Shown here: positions 52,533 to 63,124 of the stretch, one piece after another
Position numbering within the stretch: the stretch's first letter is position 1
How the letters are laid out: every line of letters begins with the position of its first letter
Assembly: GCF_964275155.1 (NCBI RefSeq)
Contig: NZ_OZ193413.1
Location: forward strand, 248,001-312,000
Origin: Curculioniphilus buchneri
Lineage (GTDB): Bacteria > Pseudomonadota > Gammaproteobacteria > Enterobacterales > Enterobacteriaceae
Direction: 5' to 3'
DNA length: 64,000 nucleotides
Made by a program: the position numbers and the translations under genes
Notes under the pieces: model-generated
What the model was told of the DNA's origin: nothing
Seen by the model: the letters and a program-made list of their open reading frames with translations, nothing else
Databases searched by the model: none

Positions 52533-54249
52533 AAAGGTTGTTTCTTGCACTAAAAGTAATATGAGTCATATAGTAAAAAAATTAAAAAATAATTCTATTA
52601 TTTTATTCTCAGAGTCAAAACGACTTACGCACGAACAAGTATATCGTTATTAAAAGAATTTAACATAATAGGCTAGATTAAAAATGAAAAAATTATTATT
52701 TTTAACTAGTACAAATAATATACATTATTAAATCTTTAAAAGAATGTAGGTACATATACCAATATTAATATTTTAATATAAATTGTATATGAATTTTTTA
52801 AAATCTATGTAGTTAAAAACTAAGAATTGTAAAAATTTTAATTTTATTCAGTGAATATTATATTATCCACACATATACTGGATATACGATTTGTTTGATT
52901 TTTAGAACAAATAAATATAGTAGTCAATGCTATTGAGATTTTATTAATTATTTTTTATTAAATTCGACTAAAATATTACATATCATACTAAAATGTTTAA
53001 AAATGCCTTTTAAATGCATTAATTAGCGAATTTAGCTGATTGTTAATCGTTGAACATTCAGAATGTAAAGTATATTACACTGTAATTAATATTAATTTTG
53101 TTAACAATTTCATTGAATTACAATATACTATATTGGTTACTTATATATTAATAAACTTTTATTGTAAAATTTACAATGATCATTTATAAGATTATACGTG
53201 CTGTTTTAAAAAATATTAACAATATAATATTATAGTTAAAAGTCACGATAAAAGTGATCGCATCATGCTCATTCTAAATATTAATAAATAATTAAATGGA
53301 TAATATAAATAATACGAAGCGTTATAGAAAAAACTGATTATAAGATTTCTTAGAAAGCATATTAGTAAACAGATTAAGTTTTCCGAATTTATAATTCATT
53401 TTCTAACATCATTATATAATAATTATAGTTATTAGTATGTGGTTTTTATGCTAAGCATACTTATTAAGTATTATGTTAATCTAACATGATTACTTAGCTT
53501 TACTAAAATACATTATTTTTTAAAAGTAACATAATATTAGTGAATTACATATAGAATTTATAACTTATTGATCTTTGTAAGGTTGAATATTGCTTAATCT
53601 TCTTCTATATTATTTGCAATTAACTTATACAAAAATATTATTTTTTAAATATCTAGCACGTCTAGCCATTACTAAAACTAAAATAGTATTTATCTTTTTA
53701 GTATATATTACTAATATATTTTTTTCTAAATTGTTAGATACATTATTTGTATTTCTATATTAATAAAATTTTTTAATCTGGATATATGTATAAATTATTT
53801 ATCAAATAAATTTAACATGATAACATCGTGTCTAAGATATCTTTTAGATACAATATTGATTGTATTGTGAGTTTCAATGAAACGTTTGTTTATGATAGAT
53901 ATCATTTGATTAATATTGCTATGATTTTTTTGAAAATAAACATTACTCTATAAGAGATGATTAAAATTGATAATTATACAATTATATTTTATAAATTGAT
54001 ATGTCTTATTTTAACTCGTTTTTAAAAAAATAAAATTAAATTAATACATATATTATGATGCGAGAAAATATCAAAAATATTAAACAGTACTCTTGTGTGT
54101 TTATATATTTTTTCGCCAGCATGTACATAATAAATTATTGCTTTATACAAGAAAACTGATATAGTTTATAGTAATTGTTTATTTTTTAGTAACAAATTAA
54201 AAAATTATTATTAATATGTGCTTAATATAAATTAATTTCACTTAATTAG
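52533..54249. other. Gene-free spacer between gmhA and tRNA-Ser
   Basis: About 1.7 kb, very AT-rich. I see small inverted repeats but no recognisable gene. Confidence 0.65.
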
Positions 54250-54338
54250 CGAAGAGACAGGGATTTGAACCCTGGAAGGAATGATTGTTCCTTAACGGTT
54301 TTCGAGACCGTCCCGTTTAACCTCTCCGGCATCTCTTC
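54250..54338 (-). tRNA. serU: tRNA-Ser(CGA)
   Basis: 89 nt, class II with a long variable arm. The minus strand gives acceptor GAAGAGA/TCTCTTC, anticodon loop with CGA (TCTCGAA), variable arm around AAGGAACAATCATTCCTT, and T arm GGTTCAAATCC, discriminator G. It is close to E. coli serU. The 3' flank is CTA, so CCA is not encoded. Confidence 0.95.
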
Positions 54339-55143
54339 TAATTTTTATTATCGCCTATCTATCATTTAGAGGCTTGAATGACAATTTATTAATGAATCAA
54401 TTGACTTACTTACCTGAGTAAATTAATTTAATACACTAATCAACCAATATTATGCTATTATTAATTTTGGTATCATTATTTTAGCATGAATACTGACGAT
54501 TAATTGTAAATAATTAAGATGCATGTAACGCATACAGAACAATCCTCTCATTTAATAAATTACAGACTGAATTACATAAATAACTTCTTTTAAACTTAAA
54601 TATATTTAATTTCATAGATATCAATAGCTTATTGAACAATGAATAAATTTACTGTAATTTTTGTTAGGTTATAATGTAATTTTCTTATTAGAATCATAAT
54701 AATATGTCTTTTTAAGATATGCAGCCATCGTAAACTGTAATGCTTATTAATTTTTGTGAGAATCATTGTTGAATATTCATAAAACATATGTAGTGGATCA
54801 ATAGATAAATAATAGGTGATTTAAATCACACATAAAATATGTTAGCTTCTAATAGATTGAAATGACCATTCAGTTAGTTATGCATTTCCTATAAACCACT
54901 AATTTCTTAATTGTGACAGTTTCTTTTTTAAAAAAAAGATATAAAATCTTGATGTGAATGTTTGTTATGTTTTAAAAACATTATATCATAACATGATTTC
55001 GTGTTTTAAGTAGTTCATTGATTATATTTCAATATTAAATAGTATTATTTAATATAATATGATAAAAAATCAAAAATTTAATATAATTAGTTCCATTATA
55101 ATAAAATTTCAAATAGATTAAATAAGTTATCAATTCTTATTTA
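54339..55143. other. Spacer between tRNA-Ser and guaA
   Basis: About 0.8 kb, AT-rich. No gene or clear guaA terminator is seen. Confidence 0.6.
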
Positions 55144-56721
55144 TTATTCCCACTCTATTGTAGCAGGAGGTTTACCGGAAATATCATATACTACGCGTGA
55201 AATACCATTTATTTCATTGATTATACGATTAGATACTCGACTCAAAAATTCATATGGTAATGGTGCCCAATGAGCTGTCATAAAATCAACTGTTTTTACA
55301 GCACGTAGAGATAACACCCATTCGTATGTACGACAATCTCCCATAACACCAACAGAACGTATTGGAAGAAATACAACGAAAGCTTGACTAACTTTATTAT
55401 AAAGATCAGCCTTATGAAGCTCATCAATAAAAATGCTATCAGCTCGACGCAGTAAATCACAATAAGTTTTTTTTATTTCACCTAATATACGGATTGCTAG
55501 TCCTGGTCCTGGAAATGGGTGACGGTACAATACATCATAAGGTAAGCCTAGCTCTAGGCCTAGTTTTTGCACTTCATCCTTGAATAAGGTTTTCAGAGGT
55601 TCAATTAATTTCATTGTCATTTCGTTTGGAAGACCACCAACATTATGGTGTGATTTGATAATTACTTTTTTATTCGTAACAGAACATGAAGATTCAATGA
55701 CATCAGAATAAATAGTACCTTGCGCTAACCATTTAATTTCAGAAAGATTCACAGCTTGTTCATTAAATATTTCTATAAAAATTCTACCAATCGTTTTTCG
55801 TTTAATTTCCGGATCTTCAATTCCAACTAATGCAGAAAGAAAACGATTTTCAGCCGACACATAGATAATTTTAAAACCATAACGATTACCAAACCTTTCC
55901 ATTACTTGCTGAGCTTCATTAAGACGTAGCAGTCCATTATCAATAAAAATACAAGTCAAACGATCATGAATGGCACGATGAAGAAGCATCGCAGTAACTA
56001 ATGAATCTACACCACCAGACAGTCCTAAAATAACATGATCATTACCAACCTGTTTACAAATATTCGTAATAATGTCTTCGACAATTGAAGCTGGTATCCA
56101 TAGATGTTCACATTGGCAAATATCAATGACGAATCGTTGTAACATACGCTGGCCTTGACGAGTATGAGTTACTTCCGGATGAAATTGAACTCCATAAAAT
56201 TTTTTTTCTTCATTAGCTATGATTGCAAATGGACATGATTCAGTCTTAGCAATAGCTATGAAACCTATAGGAAGTGAAGTGATTTTATCATCATGACTCA
56301 TCCATACGTCAAGTAAAGCTGTACCATGAGTGTTAATACTATCTTGCAGATCTTGCACTAAGATGTTATTTGTTAGTACTTCTACTTGTGCGTAACCGAA
56401 TTCTCGATAATACGAATTTTGTACTTTTCCCCCGAGTTGCATTACCATAGTTTGCATTCCATAACAAATACCGAGTACTGGCACGCCTATTTGAAATACG
56501 TCTTTTGGTGCACGAGGACTATTTTGTTGTGTAGTACTTTCTGGTCCACCTGACAGAATAATTCCATTGGGATTAAATTCATGAATTTTTACTCCAGTTA
56601 TGCTCCATGTGCATACTTCACAATAGACACCTATTTCGCGAATTCTTCGGGCTATTAAGTGAGAATATTGAGAACCAAAATCCAAAATTAAGATACGATA
56701 TTTATGAATATTTTTCGTCAT
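55144..56721 (-). CDS. guaA: GMP synthase (glutamine-hydrolysing)
   Basis: 525 residues from ATG 56719-56721, the exact E. coli length, beginning MTKNIHKYRILILDFGSQY; an ATG three codons earlier is unaligned. It converts XMP to GMP with glutamine and ATP. Class I glutamine amidotransferase domain: GICYGMQTM with the catalytic Cys and FHPEVTHT with His. Then the ATP-pyrophosphatase loop LSGGVDSL, and the C-terminal dimerisation domain ending SGKPPATIEWE. guaB, its operon partner in most enterics, is absent upstream. gmk at 22 kb provides the next step. Confidence 0.98.
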   Translation of the reverse strand: MTKNIHKYRILILDFGSQYSHLIARRIREIGVYCEVCTWSITGVKIHEFNPNGIILSGGPESTTQQNSPRAPKDVFQIGVPVLGICYGMQTMVMQLGGKVQNSYYREFGYAQVEVLTNNILVQDLQDSINTHGTALLDVWMSHDDKITSLPIGFIAIAKTESCPFAIIANEEKKFYGVQFHPEVTHTRQGQRMLQRFVIDICQCEHLWIPASIVEDIITNICKQVGNDHVILGLSGGVDSLVTAMLLHRAIHDRLTCIFIDNGLLRLNEAQQVMERFGNRYGFKIIYVSAENRFLSALVGIEDPEIKRKTIGRIFIEIFNEQAVNLSEIKWLAQGTIYSDVIESSCSVTNKKVIIKSHHNVGGLPNEMTMKLIEPLKTLFKDEVQKLGLELGLPYDVLYRHPFPGPGLAIRILGEIKKTYCDLLRRADSIFIDELHKADLYNKVSQAFVVFLPIRSVGVMGDCRTYEWVLSLRAVKTVDFMTAHWAPLPYEFLSRVSNRIINEINGISRVVYDISGKPPATIEWE

Positions 56722-58245
56722 TGAGATCATATATTTTAACCATTATAAATATGGTATAGTACGCGTTATTATAATCATTAGAAATGAAATTTATTTATTT
56801 TTGTATAGTTTAATAGCATAAAACTAACTTAAGTAAATATATTGAAGATAATTGAATAATTATCTAATCATAAAATATGATGCCTAGATAAGAATTGAAT
56901 ATTCTTAAAATAAGGTTTTTAATATAACATATTAATTAATATTTATCGATTAATCTTTGTCTAGATCTGGAAAAATTATAATTGAATAAAATTGTTATAA
57001 ACTGCATACAATTATATGTTTTATCAAATAGTTATACTAATAATTGTTTATGTATTATATAAATAATGTCAACGCTGGTATAAATATAGATATTCTAAAT
57101 TAACTATAATATTACATTGATATTAATATTAGTATTCAGATGAGAATATATAAAAATGCACTTTTTATTAGATAAATTATATAATTAGCAACATTACTTA
57201 GATATTTCTTGAATTTAATTCATTAATCTTTCTAATTTAGTATAATTTATTACTTAATAAACATTTTTATAGTTTATTATTAAATGTATTAACATCTATT
57301 ACAGTAAAGTTTAATAATAACTGAAATTGATGATTTAAGTACTTTGATCACATCTGGTTTATGAGTATAATACAATAGATTTTTAGAAAAATATTCTATT
57401 ACTTTTGATTATTTCTGTTAGCTGGTTTACTAAGATAATATAAAAAATTTATAAATTAAAAAATAATCTACCAATTAATATTATAAAAACTTATAAAATG
57501 AAATATTGGTAATTGGTAGTGTAAAACGATTTATTTATGTCATATTAACCTATGACATAAATTATTAAGAAAAGAGTGCTATTTCTAGAATAGAAATGTT
57601 CCTTAATCTCTTAGGGAATAAGAAATTATAGATAGTTAATATATTGATATATATCTTACTATATTTTCAGATAATTTATAAAAAATAGCGAGTATGCATA
57701 AAATCTTAATTATCAAGTTAAATGATAACACAAGTTTTTTAAACTACATATATTGGTATGTATGCTGTACTTAAAATATTTTTTTACATATTATACGAAA
57801 TATAATATGGATTATATGGTAATAAAATTAATTATTGAATGAAAAGCTATTTTCATATATTTAAAACAAATATTAACGTACTGTACTAAATTTAGATACA
57901 TGATTCATTTTTTAAGGTATGTATAATAATACACTGGTATCCATACAATAAACTGATAGTTCTAGAGTAAAATGTTATGAATTTTATTAGTAAATATTAG
58001 TTCAACTTATCATCAACACATTAAATAATTTTGTATTCAATAGAATCAATCTATTTTTTTTGAATATTATTAAAAATAGCCATCGGTATAGCTTATAATG
58101 ATATTTTGAGGAGATATATTTATTATATTTCTCGCTTTTTTAAATAAAATTTGCTATCCTTATAATGATTCATAATCAGTTAATTTACGTAAATAATAAA
58201 ATACTATTTGTACAGCAATAATTTAATGAAAAAGCAATAAAATCA
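56722..58245. other. Gene-free spacer where guaB would lie
   Basis: About 1.5 kb, AT-rich. No IMP dehydrogenase motif is seen. The guaA promoter and, at the right end, the tRNA-Cys promoter must be within it. Confidence 0.6.
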
Positions 58246-58316
58246 GGCGCGTTGGCAGAGTGGTGATGTAACGGACTGCAAATCCGTCTATCCCGGTTCA
58301 ATTCCGGGACGCGTCT
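58246..58316 (+). tRNA. cysT: tRNA-Cys(GCA)
   Basis: 71 nt. Acceptor GGCGCGT/ACGCGTC with one G-U pair, anticodon GCA in ACTGCAAAT, T arm GGTTCAATTCC, discriminator T. It is close to E. coli cysT, and leuZ follows 23 bases later as in the E. coli glyW-cysT-leuZ cluster; no glyW precedes it. The 3' flank is CTC, so CCA is not encoded. Confidence 0.97.
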
Positions 58317-58339
58317 CTCTCTTGTTATTTATTTCCAAT

Positions 58340-58422
58340 GCCCGGGTGGTGAAATTGGTAGACACAAGGGACTTAAAATCCCTCGGCTTTATGCTATATG
58401 AGTTCAAATCTCATCCCGGGTA
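58340..58422 (+). tRNA. leuZ: tRNA-Leu(UAA)
   Basis: 83 nt, class II. Acceptor GCCCGGG/CCCGGGT (terminal G-U), D arm with AAATTGGTAGACAC, anticodon TAA in ACTTAAAAT, short variable arm, T arm AGTTCAAATCT, discriminator A. It is close to E. coli leuZ. The 3' flank is AAA, so CCA is not encoded. It is probably cotranscribed with tRNA-Cys. Confidence 0.97.
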
Positions 58423-59492
58423 AAATTAATATTTATATCAAAAAGGGCCACATATACTTGATCTTAATCTTATTTAATTTTATTTATTAATTTTTAGTGT
58501 GTTTAAATATGATTACTTCATCCAAAGTAATGTACTTATTTTATATAAAATCGTATTATCTTATTATCTTATAAATAATTATTAAATGACTATATTTAGT
58601 TTTTAGTTAAAAATATTTAAGTTTATTAACATCTTATTTTATAAACAGTAAAATAAGTTAATTTCATAGACTATTATCATAACTATACAGTAAAAACTGA
58701 GTTTTTTTTAAAAAGATAAATATCTTCATATACTTTTAATATATTTTATAACTTTTATAGAAATATTATTTCGTATAGGTTCAAGTTAGCATCTACTTTT
58801 TTGATAAACGTACTGAACATAGATTCATGTGACTCTACTAAGATAACTTAGGATAACTTAGATAAATGAATATAACTATCAAAAATAATTGAAAAAAGTA
58901 AGTTTACTGTTTTTCGAATTAGTTTATCATCAGAAGAAATTATGGCAGAAATAGATAGTTAATCTAATAATCTAATTGCAATTAGAGTCTCATTATGTTT
59001 TTTTGAGACGATTAATGAATTAACATATTTTCTAATTTATCTATATGATTTCTTTAATAAAGAATGGATACTGTCTTTATTTTTAAATAAAACAAATTAA
59101 TACTGCTTTTAACATAATTTGCTTAATATGTTAAATCAGTGTTATGTTAAATAAGTATGAAGAGAACATTATTGAATTCAAGTATAAAATACACCTAATT
59201 TAATATCATTAAAAATATTTAACTTAAAATTTAAAATAAGCAGTGTCATTTAAAAAATGTACAACAAATATTAAAATTATTAAAATTAAATACACGAATT
59301 TTGCTAATGTTGGATATTTACAACTCATTTTAATTCACTTCAAATACATTATAAACATTATTTAACTAATCAAAATATCAATAAAAAATTGGATATTGTA
59401 AGTTAATTTATATCATTGATTCATGTAAATGAAAATTTATCACATAATAATATTATGCTATTTTTTTGATCAAAGATCAATTACATGCATTA
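58423..59492. other. Gene-free spacer between tRNA-Leu and acpS
   Basis: About 1.1 kb, AT-rich. It holds a 10-bp tandem duplication at 58842-58861 and the short palindrome TTGATCAAAGATCAA at about 59466-59480. Confidence 0.65.
58842..58861 (+). repeat. 10-bp perfect tandem duplication
   Basis: GATAACTTAG at 58842-58851 is repeated at 58852-58861. Confidence 0.9.
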
Positions 59493-59876
59493 TTATCGTT
59501 CAAATATTACAGTTGCAAAAGCGTAGGCTCGTTCGTCAGTTAGCGTAATATGCATTGTATTGATACCTAACTTTTTAGCTAATTTTTCTGCTTGGCCAGA
59601 TAATCGGAGTACAGGTTTTCCTTGAGCATCATTAATAACTTCAAAGTGTGAAAAAGATAACCCATTACATATACCAGTACCGAATGCCTTGGAAGCTGCT
59701 TCTTTTACTGCAAAACGTTTTGCAACAAAGCGCTCTGGCCGATTATTTTTTTGATATAACATTAATTCAATGGGACTAAAAATGCGTTTTACAAAACGAT
59801 TACCTATTCTAAATAGGATTAATTCAATACGTTTTATTTCAACAATATCCGTACCAATGCCAATAATTGTCATCAA
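59493..59876 (-). CDS. acpS: Holo-[acyl-carrier-protein] synthase
   Basis: 127 residues (E. coli 126). AcpS transfers 4'-phosphopantetheine from CoA to acyl carrier protein. Catalytic Mg-binding residues are in GIGTDIVEIKRI (Asp9 equivalent) and RFAVKEAASKAFGTG (Glu58 equivalent). Its ATG overlaps the end of pdxJ by 4 bases, the same pdxJ-acpS coupling as in E. coli. Confidence 0.97.
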   Translation of the reverse strand: MMTIIGIGTDIVEIKRIELILFRIGNRFVKRIFSPIELMLYQKNNRPERFVAKRFAVKEAASKAFGTGICNGLSFSHFEVINDAQGKPVLRLSGQAEKLAKKLGINTMHITLTDERAYAFATVIFER

Positions 59877-60607
59877 TCACAATTTCCTTTAATAAGGTAC
59901 TTCATCTCTCGAACTGCATTCGCTAAACCACTGATAACAGAACGACTAATGATTGCATGGCCAATATTTACTCTTTGGATGTATGCTAATGAAGCAATTG
60001 ACTTAATATTATGATAATTCAGACCATGTCCAGCATGAACATTTAAACCTAACATATTAGCATGATTCACACTTTTTGTGATACGAACCAATTCAGCATG
60101 TCTGCTGACCTGATTTAATGTGTCAGCATAGGCACCGGTATGAATTTCAATACAGGTAACTCCTATATCTGCTGCTGCTGTAATTTGATGGTCATCTGCA
60201 TCAATAAATAATGTAACTTGTATGCCAGCGTCGTGTAAACGAGATATTGCTCGATGCAACTTATCCTTTTTATTAATCACATCCAATCCGCCTTCTGTTG
60301 TCAGTTCTTGACGTTTTTCTGGCACTAAACAACAATAATGTGGTATTAACTTACAAGCGATAGAAAGCATTTCTTCTGTCACTGCCATTTCTAAATTCAT
60401 TTCGGTTTGAATAGTTTGTCGAAGTAACAGAATATCACGATCAGTAATATGACGACGATCTTCACGTAAATGCACAGTGATGCTATCTGCTCCTGCTTGT
60501 TCCGCAATAAAAGCTGCTTGTACAGGATCGGGCCACATAGTACCACGTGCATTACGTATGGTAGCAATATGGTCAATGTTCACACCTAACAACAATTCAT
60601 TAGACAT
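59873..60607 (-). CDS. pdxJ: Pyridoxine 5'-phosphate synthase
   Basis: 244 residues (E. coli 243). It condenses 3-amino-2-oxopropyl phosphate and deoxyxylulose 5-phosphate to pyridoxine phosphate (vitamin B6). TIM-barrel motifs: GVNIDHIATIRNARGT, GADSITVHLREDRRHI, MNLEMAVTEEM, TTEGGLDV, HTGAYAD, NVHAGHGLNYHN, NIGHAIISRSV. recO, normally upstream, is missing. It shares deoxyxylulose 5-phosphate with the retained MEP pathway. Confidence 0.98.
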   Translation of the reverse strand: MSNELLLGVNIDHIATIRNARGTMWPDPVQAAFIAEQAGADSITVHLREDRRHITDRDILLLRQTIQTEMNLEMAVTEEMLSIACKLIPHYCCLVPEKRQELTTEGGLDVINKKDKLHRAISRLHDAGIQVTLFIDADDHQITAAADIGVTCIEIHTGAYADTLNQVSRHAELVRITKSVNHANMLGLNVHAGHGLNYHNIKSIASLAYIQRVNIGHAIISRSVISGLANAVREMKYLIKGNCD

Positions 60608-61394
60608 ACATGTCCACCTGTTTAGTTCTTGATGTATATATAACAGTATATACTATTTTTTGATTATAGCTTAGCTTATTAAGCTCAATTTTTTTTAATT
60701 AGTAATACAATATAATTTAAGTATTTTATTATTAATAGTGTATAGAATAATGCTAAAAATGTTTTAAATATTTTATCTAAATTTTAAAAAAATATTTATT
60801 TCTTTCTTAAGAAGTACAAAATTATAACAATAACTTAACAAATTTTAGTTATAACATTTAAATAAATATTTAGATATCGATATCTATCATAAAAACTTAC
60901 ATATATTCAAAACCACGGCCAGTGGCCATTTTAATTTTAAAGAATAGAGCTTCAATCATCATGTACTCTAACTTGTGTTAGATTATAATTAATAAAATTG
61001 ATCTAATATCTGCAAATATATGTCCAATATATAAAAATATTAATTAAGTTTAAAAATATATTCGATAAAAATAAATAAGGTAAAAATGGATCATTTTAAA
61101 ATATAGAAGTGCACTAATACAAACATCAATAATCAATGTTAATTGATCAGTATTTGTATTTTATTTTCCTATCATATTTAAGAAAATATCATTTTCATTA
61201 AACTAGATATAATAGAATTAGTTATATTTTTTACACAGTATACGATATTTAGAAGATTTTGATTTAAAATCTGGATATAAATTAATTTTAATATACGTGC
61301 ATTCCATTATAAAATAAAAGTGTGTCGCTTATTATTTTCATTAATATTTTTTGAAATTGTTAGTATAAGTATCCAATGTCCATCCATTATTAGC
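60608..61394. other. Spacer where recO would lie
   Basis: About 0.8 kb, AT-rich, no RecO motif. The short GC-rich patch GGCCAGTGGCC (60917-60927) stands out locally but has no assigned function. Confidence 0.6.
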
Positions 61395-62252
61395 TTAATT
61401 TGATTTTACTTTTACCCATAATTTCAGATTTACTCGTTTCTTAAATGCCATTTCCATATCCTGTCGAGAAGCGATGCCTATTATTTTTAATTTATTTCCT
61501 TTTTTTCCTATTACTATTTTTTTTTGACTATTTCGTTCTACTAAAATTAATCCTTGAATATTACAATGATTTTGATCATCAATCATAAAAAATTTAATGT
61601 TTACCATAATTGAATATGGTAATTCATCTCCCAAAAAACGCATTAATTTTTCTCGAACGATTTCTGAGGCTATAAAATGTTGTGAACAATTGGTAATATA
61701 ATTTTTTGGAAAATGGTGTGTCGAAATAGGCAACACTTTACGTACAATATCAGCTACAATATCTACATTGGTGCCTTTTTCAGCACAGATAGGTACAATG
61801 TCTTGGAACTGTATCTTCTGTGTGAGCAAGCGAATATGTGGGAGCAATTTTCTTTTGTTAGTAATAGTATCAATTTTGTTAATTGTCAATACAATCGGAC
61901 ATGTTAATTTATATAGTTTCTTTATCATTATTTCATCGGCCAAAAACCATTTAATTCCTTCTACTACAAAAATTATTAAGTTTGCACTATCCATACAATG
62001 ACTAATAATAGAATTTTCCAGAATATTCTTTGCCTTTTTTTCTGTATATTGAAATCCAGGTGTATCTATATAAATCGCTTGATGAGATCCTTCAGTATGA
62101 ATTCCCATAATACATTCTCGAGTAGTCTGACCCTTACTTGAAGTAATGGAGATTTTTTGTTGTAATAAGCAATTTAAAAGAGTAGATTTACCAACATTTG
62201 GTCGACCTATAATTGTTATAAATCCACAATATTGTTGTATTTCAACATTCAT
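61395..62252 (-). CDS. era: Era, GTPase for 30S ribosome assembly, shortened C-terminus
   Basis: 285 residues against 301 in E. coli. Era binds the 3' end of 16S rRNA during 30S maturation. G1 GRPNVGKST, G3 DTPG, G4 NKID and G5 CAEKG are intact, followed by the KH domain with VERNSQKKIVIGKKGNKLKIIG. The protein stops at LWVKVKSN, where E. coli continues with a conserved tail (GWADDERALRSLGY). The start overlaps the end of rnc by 11 bases, so the two are translationally coupled. Confidence 0.95.
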   Translation of the reverse strand: MNVEIQQYCGFITIIGRPNVGKSTLLNCLLQQKISITSSKGQTTRECIMGIHTEGSHQAIYIDTPGFQYTEKKAKNILENSIISHCMDSANLIIFVVEGIKWFLADEIMIKKLYKLTCPIVLTINKIDTITNKRKLLPHIRLLTQKIQFQDIVPICAEKGTNVDIVADIVRKVLPISTHHFPKNYITNCSQHFIASEIVREKLMRFLGDELPYSIMVNIKFFMIDDQNHCNIQGLILVERNSQKKIVIGKKGNKLKIIGIASRQDMEMAFKKRVNLKLWVKVKSN

Positions 62253-62928
62253 TTAATTTTAATAATGTCAGTGCTTGTTGTGCTGCTGCTTGTTCTGCGT
62301 TTCGACGATTTGAACCATTACCGACAATTGGATGGATTAATCCACTCACTTGGCAGTGTATTATAAATTCTTTCTTGTGTTCTTCGCCGTGTACTTGTAT
62401 TACCACATAAGTAGGTAAAGGATAACGGCATCCTTGTAGATATTCCTGTAACCGAGTTTTCGGATCTTTTTGTTTTTCGCCAGGCCTAATTTCGTTGAGG
62501 CGTGTATGGTACCAATTGATAATTAAAGTTTCTATGACTTGAATATTACTATCTAATAATATACTACCGATCAAAGCTTCCATTGCATCAGCTAAAATTG
62601 ATTCTCGATGATATCCACCACTTTTTAACTCTCCGGGACCTAATCGTAAATAATCTCCTAATTTAAAATTTATTGCCATTTCTGCAAGAGTTTTACCTCG
62701 AACCAACGTAGCACGCATTCTGCTCATATCGCCTTCATTAATTTGGGGAAACTGTTGATAAAGTGCGCGAGAAATGACATAATTCAATATTGCATCGCCT
62801 AAAAATTCAAGCCGTTCATTATGCTTACTTCTACTACTACGATGTGTCAATGCCTGTAATAAAAGTTCGTGCTTCTTAAAAATGTAGCCTAATTTATTTT
62901 GTAAACTATTAACCATAATAGGATTCAT
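62242..62928 (-). CDS. rnc: Ribonuclease III
   Basis: 228 residues (E. coli 226). It cleaves double-stranded RNA, notably rRNA precursors. The signature NERLEFLGDAIL carries the catalytic acidic residues, with a second set at ILADAMEALIG; the C-terminal dsRNA-binding domain is KTRLQEYLQGC...NRRNAEQAAAQQALTLLKL. Order lepB-rnc-era is that of E. coli. Confidence 0.98.
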   Translation of the reverse strand: MNPIMVNSLQNKLGYIFKKHELLLQALTHRSSRSKHNERLEFLGDAILNYVISRALYQQFPQINEGDMSRMRATLVRGKTLAEMAINFKLGDYLRLGPGELKSGGYHRESILADAMEALIGSILLDSNIQVIETLIINWYHTRLNEIRPGEKQKDPKTRLQEYLQGCRYPLPTYVVIQVHGEEHKKEFIIHCQVSGLIHPIVGNGSNRRNAEQAAAQQALTLLKLNEC

Positions 62929-63056
62929 GCGCTGTCAAATAATCCAGTAATTTGTACACAACACCACTATAAATTTAGAGATCACAGACTCATTGAGGAT
63001 AGTATATATTTCATCAAAAATATAATTTTACTACTTATACTAATCTAGTACTACAC

Positions 63057-63084
63057 ATACTAAATGCTGTATACTAAATGCTGT
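63057..63084 (+). repeat. 14-bp perfect tandem duplication between rnc and lepB
   Basis: ATACTAAATGCTGT at 63057-63070 is repeated at 63071-63084, in the 196-bp rnc-lepB spacer. Confidence 0.9.
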
Positions 63085-63124
63085 ATGTTTCAACACAGTA
63101 AATAAAAATTTTTTGACTAATAAA

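Noticed and set aside
59466..59480. TTGATCAAAGATCAA as acpS terminator
   Set aside because: On the acpS strand the hairpin is followed by A residues, not T.
60917..60927. GGCCAGTGGCC palindrome, locally GC-rich
   Set aside because: Single copy, short, no link to a gene; insufficient to call a site.
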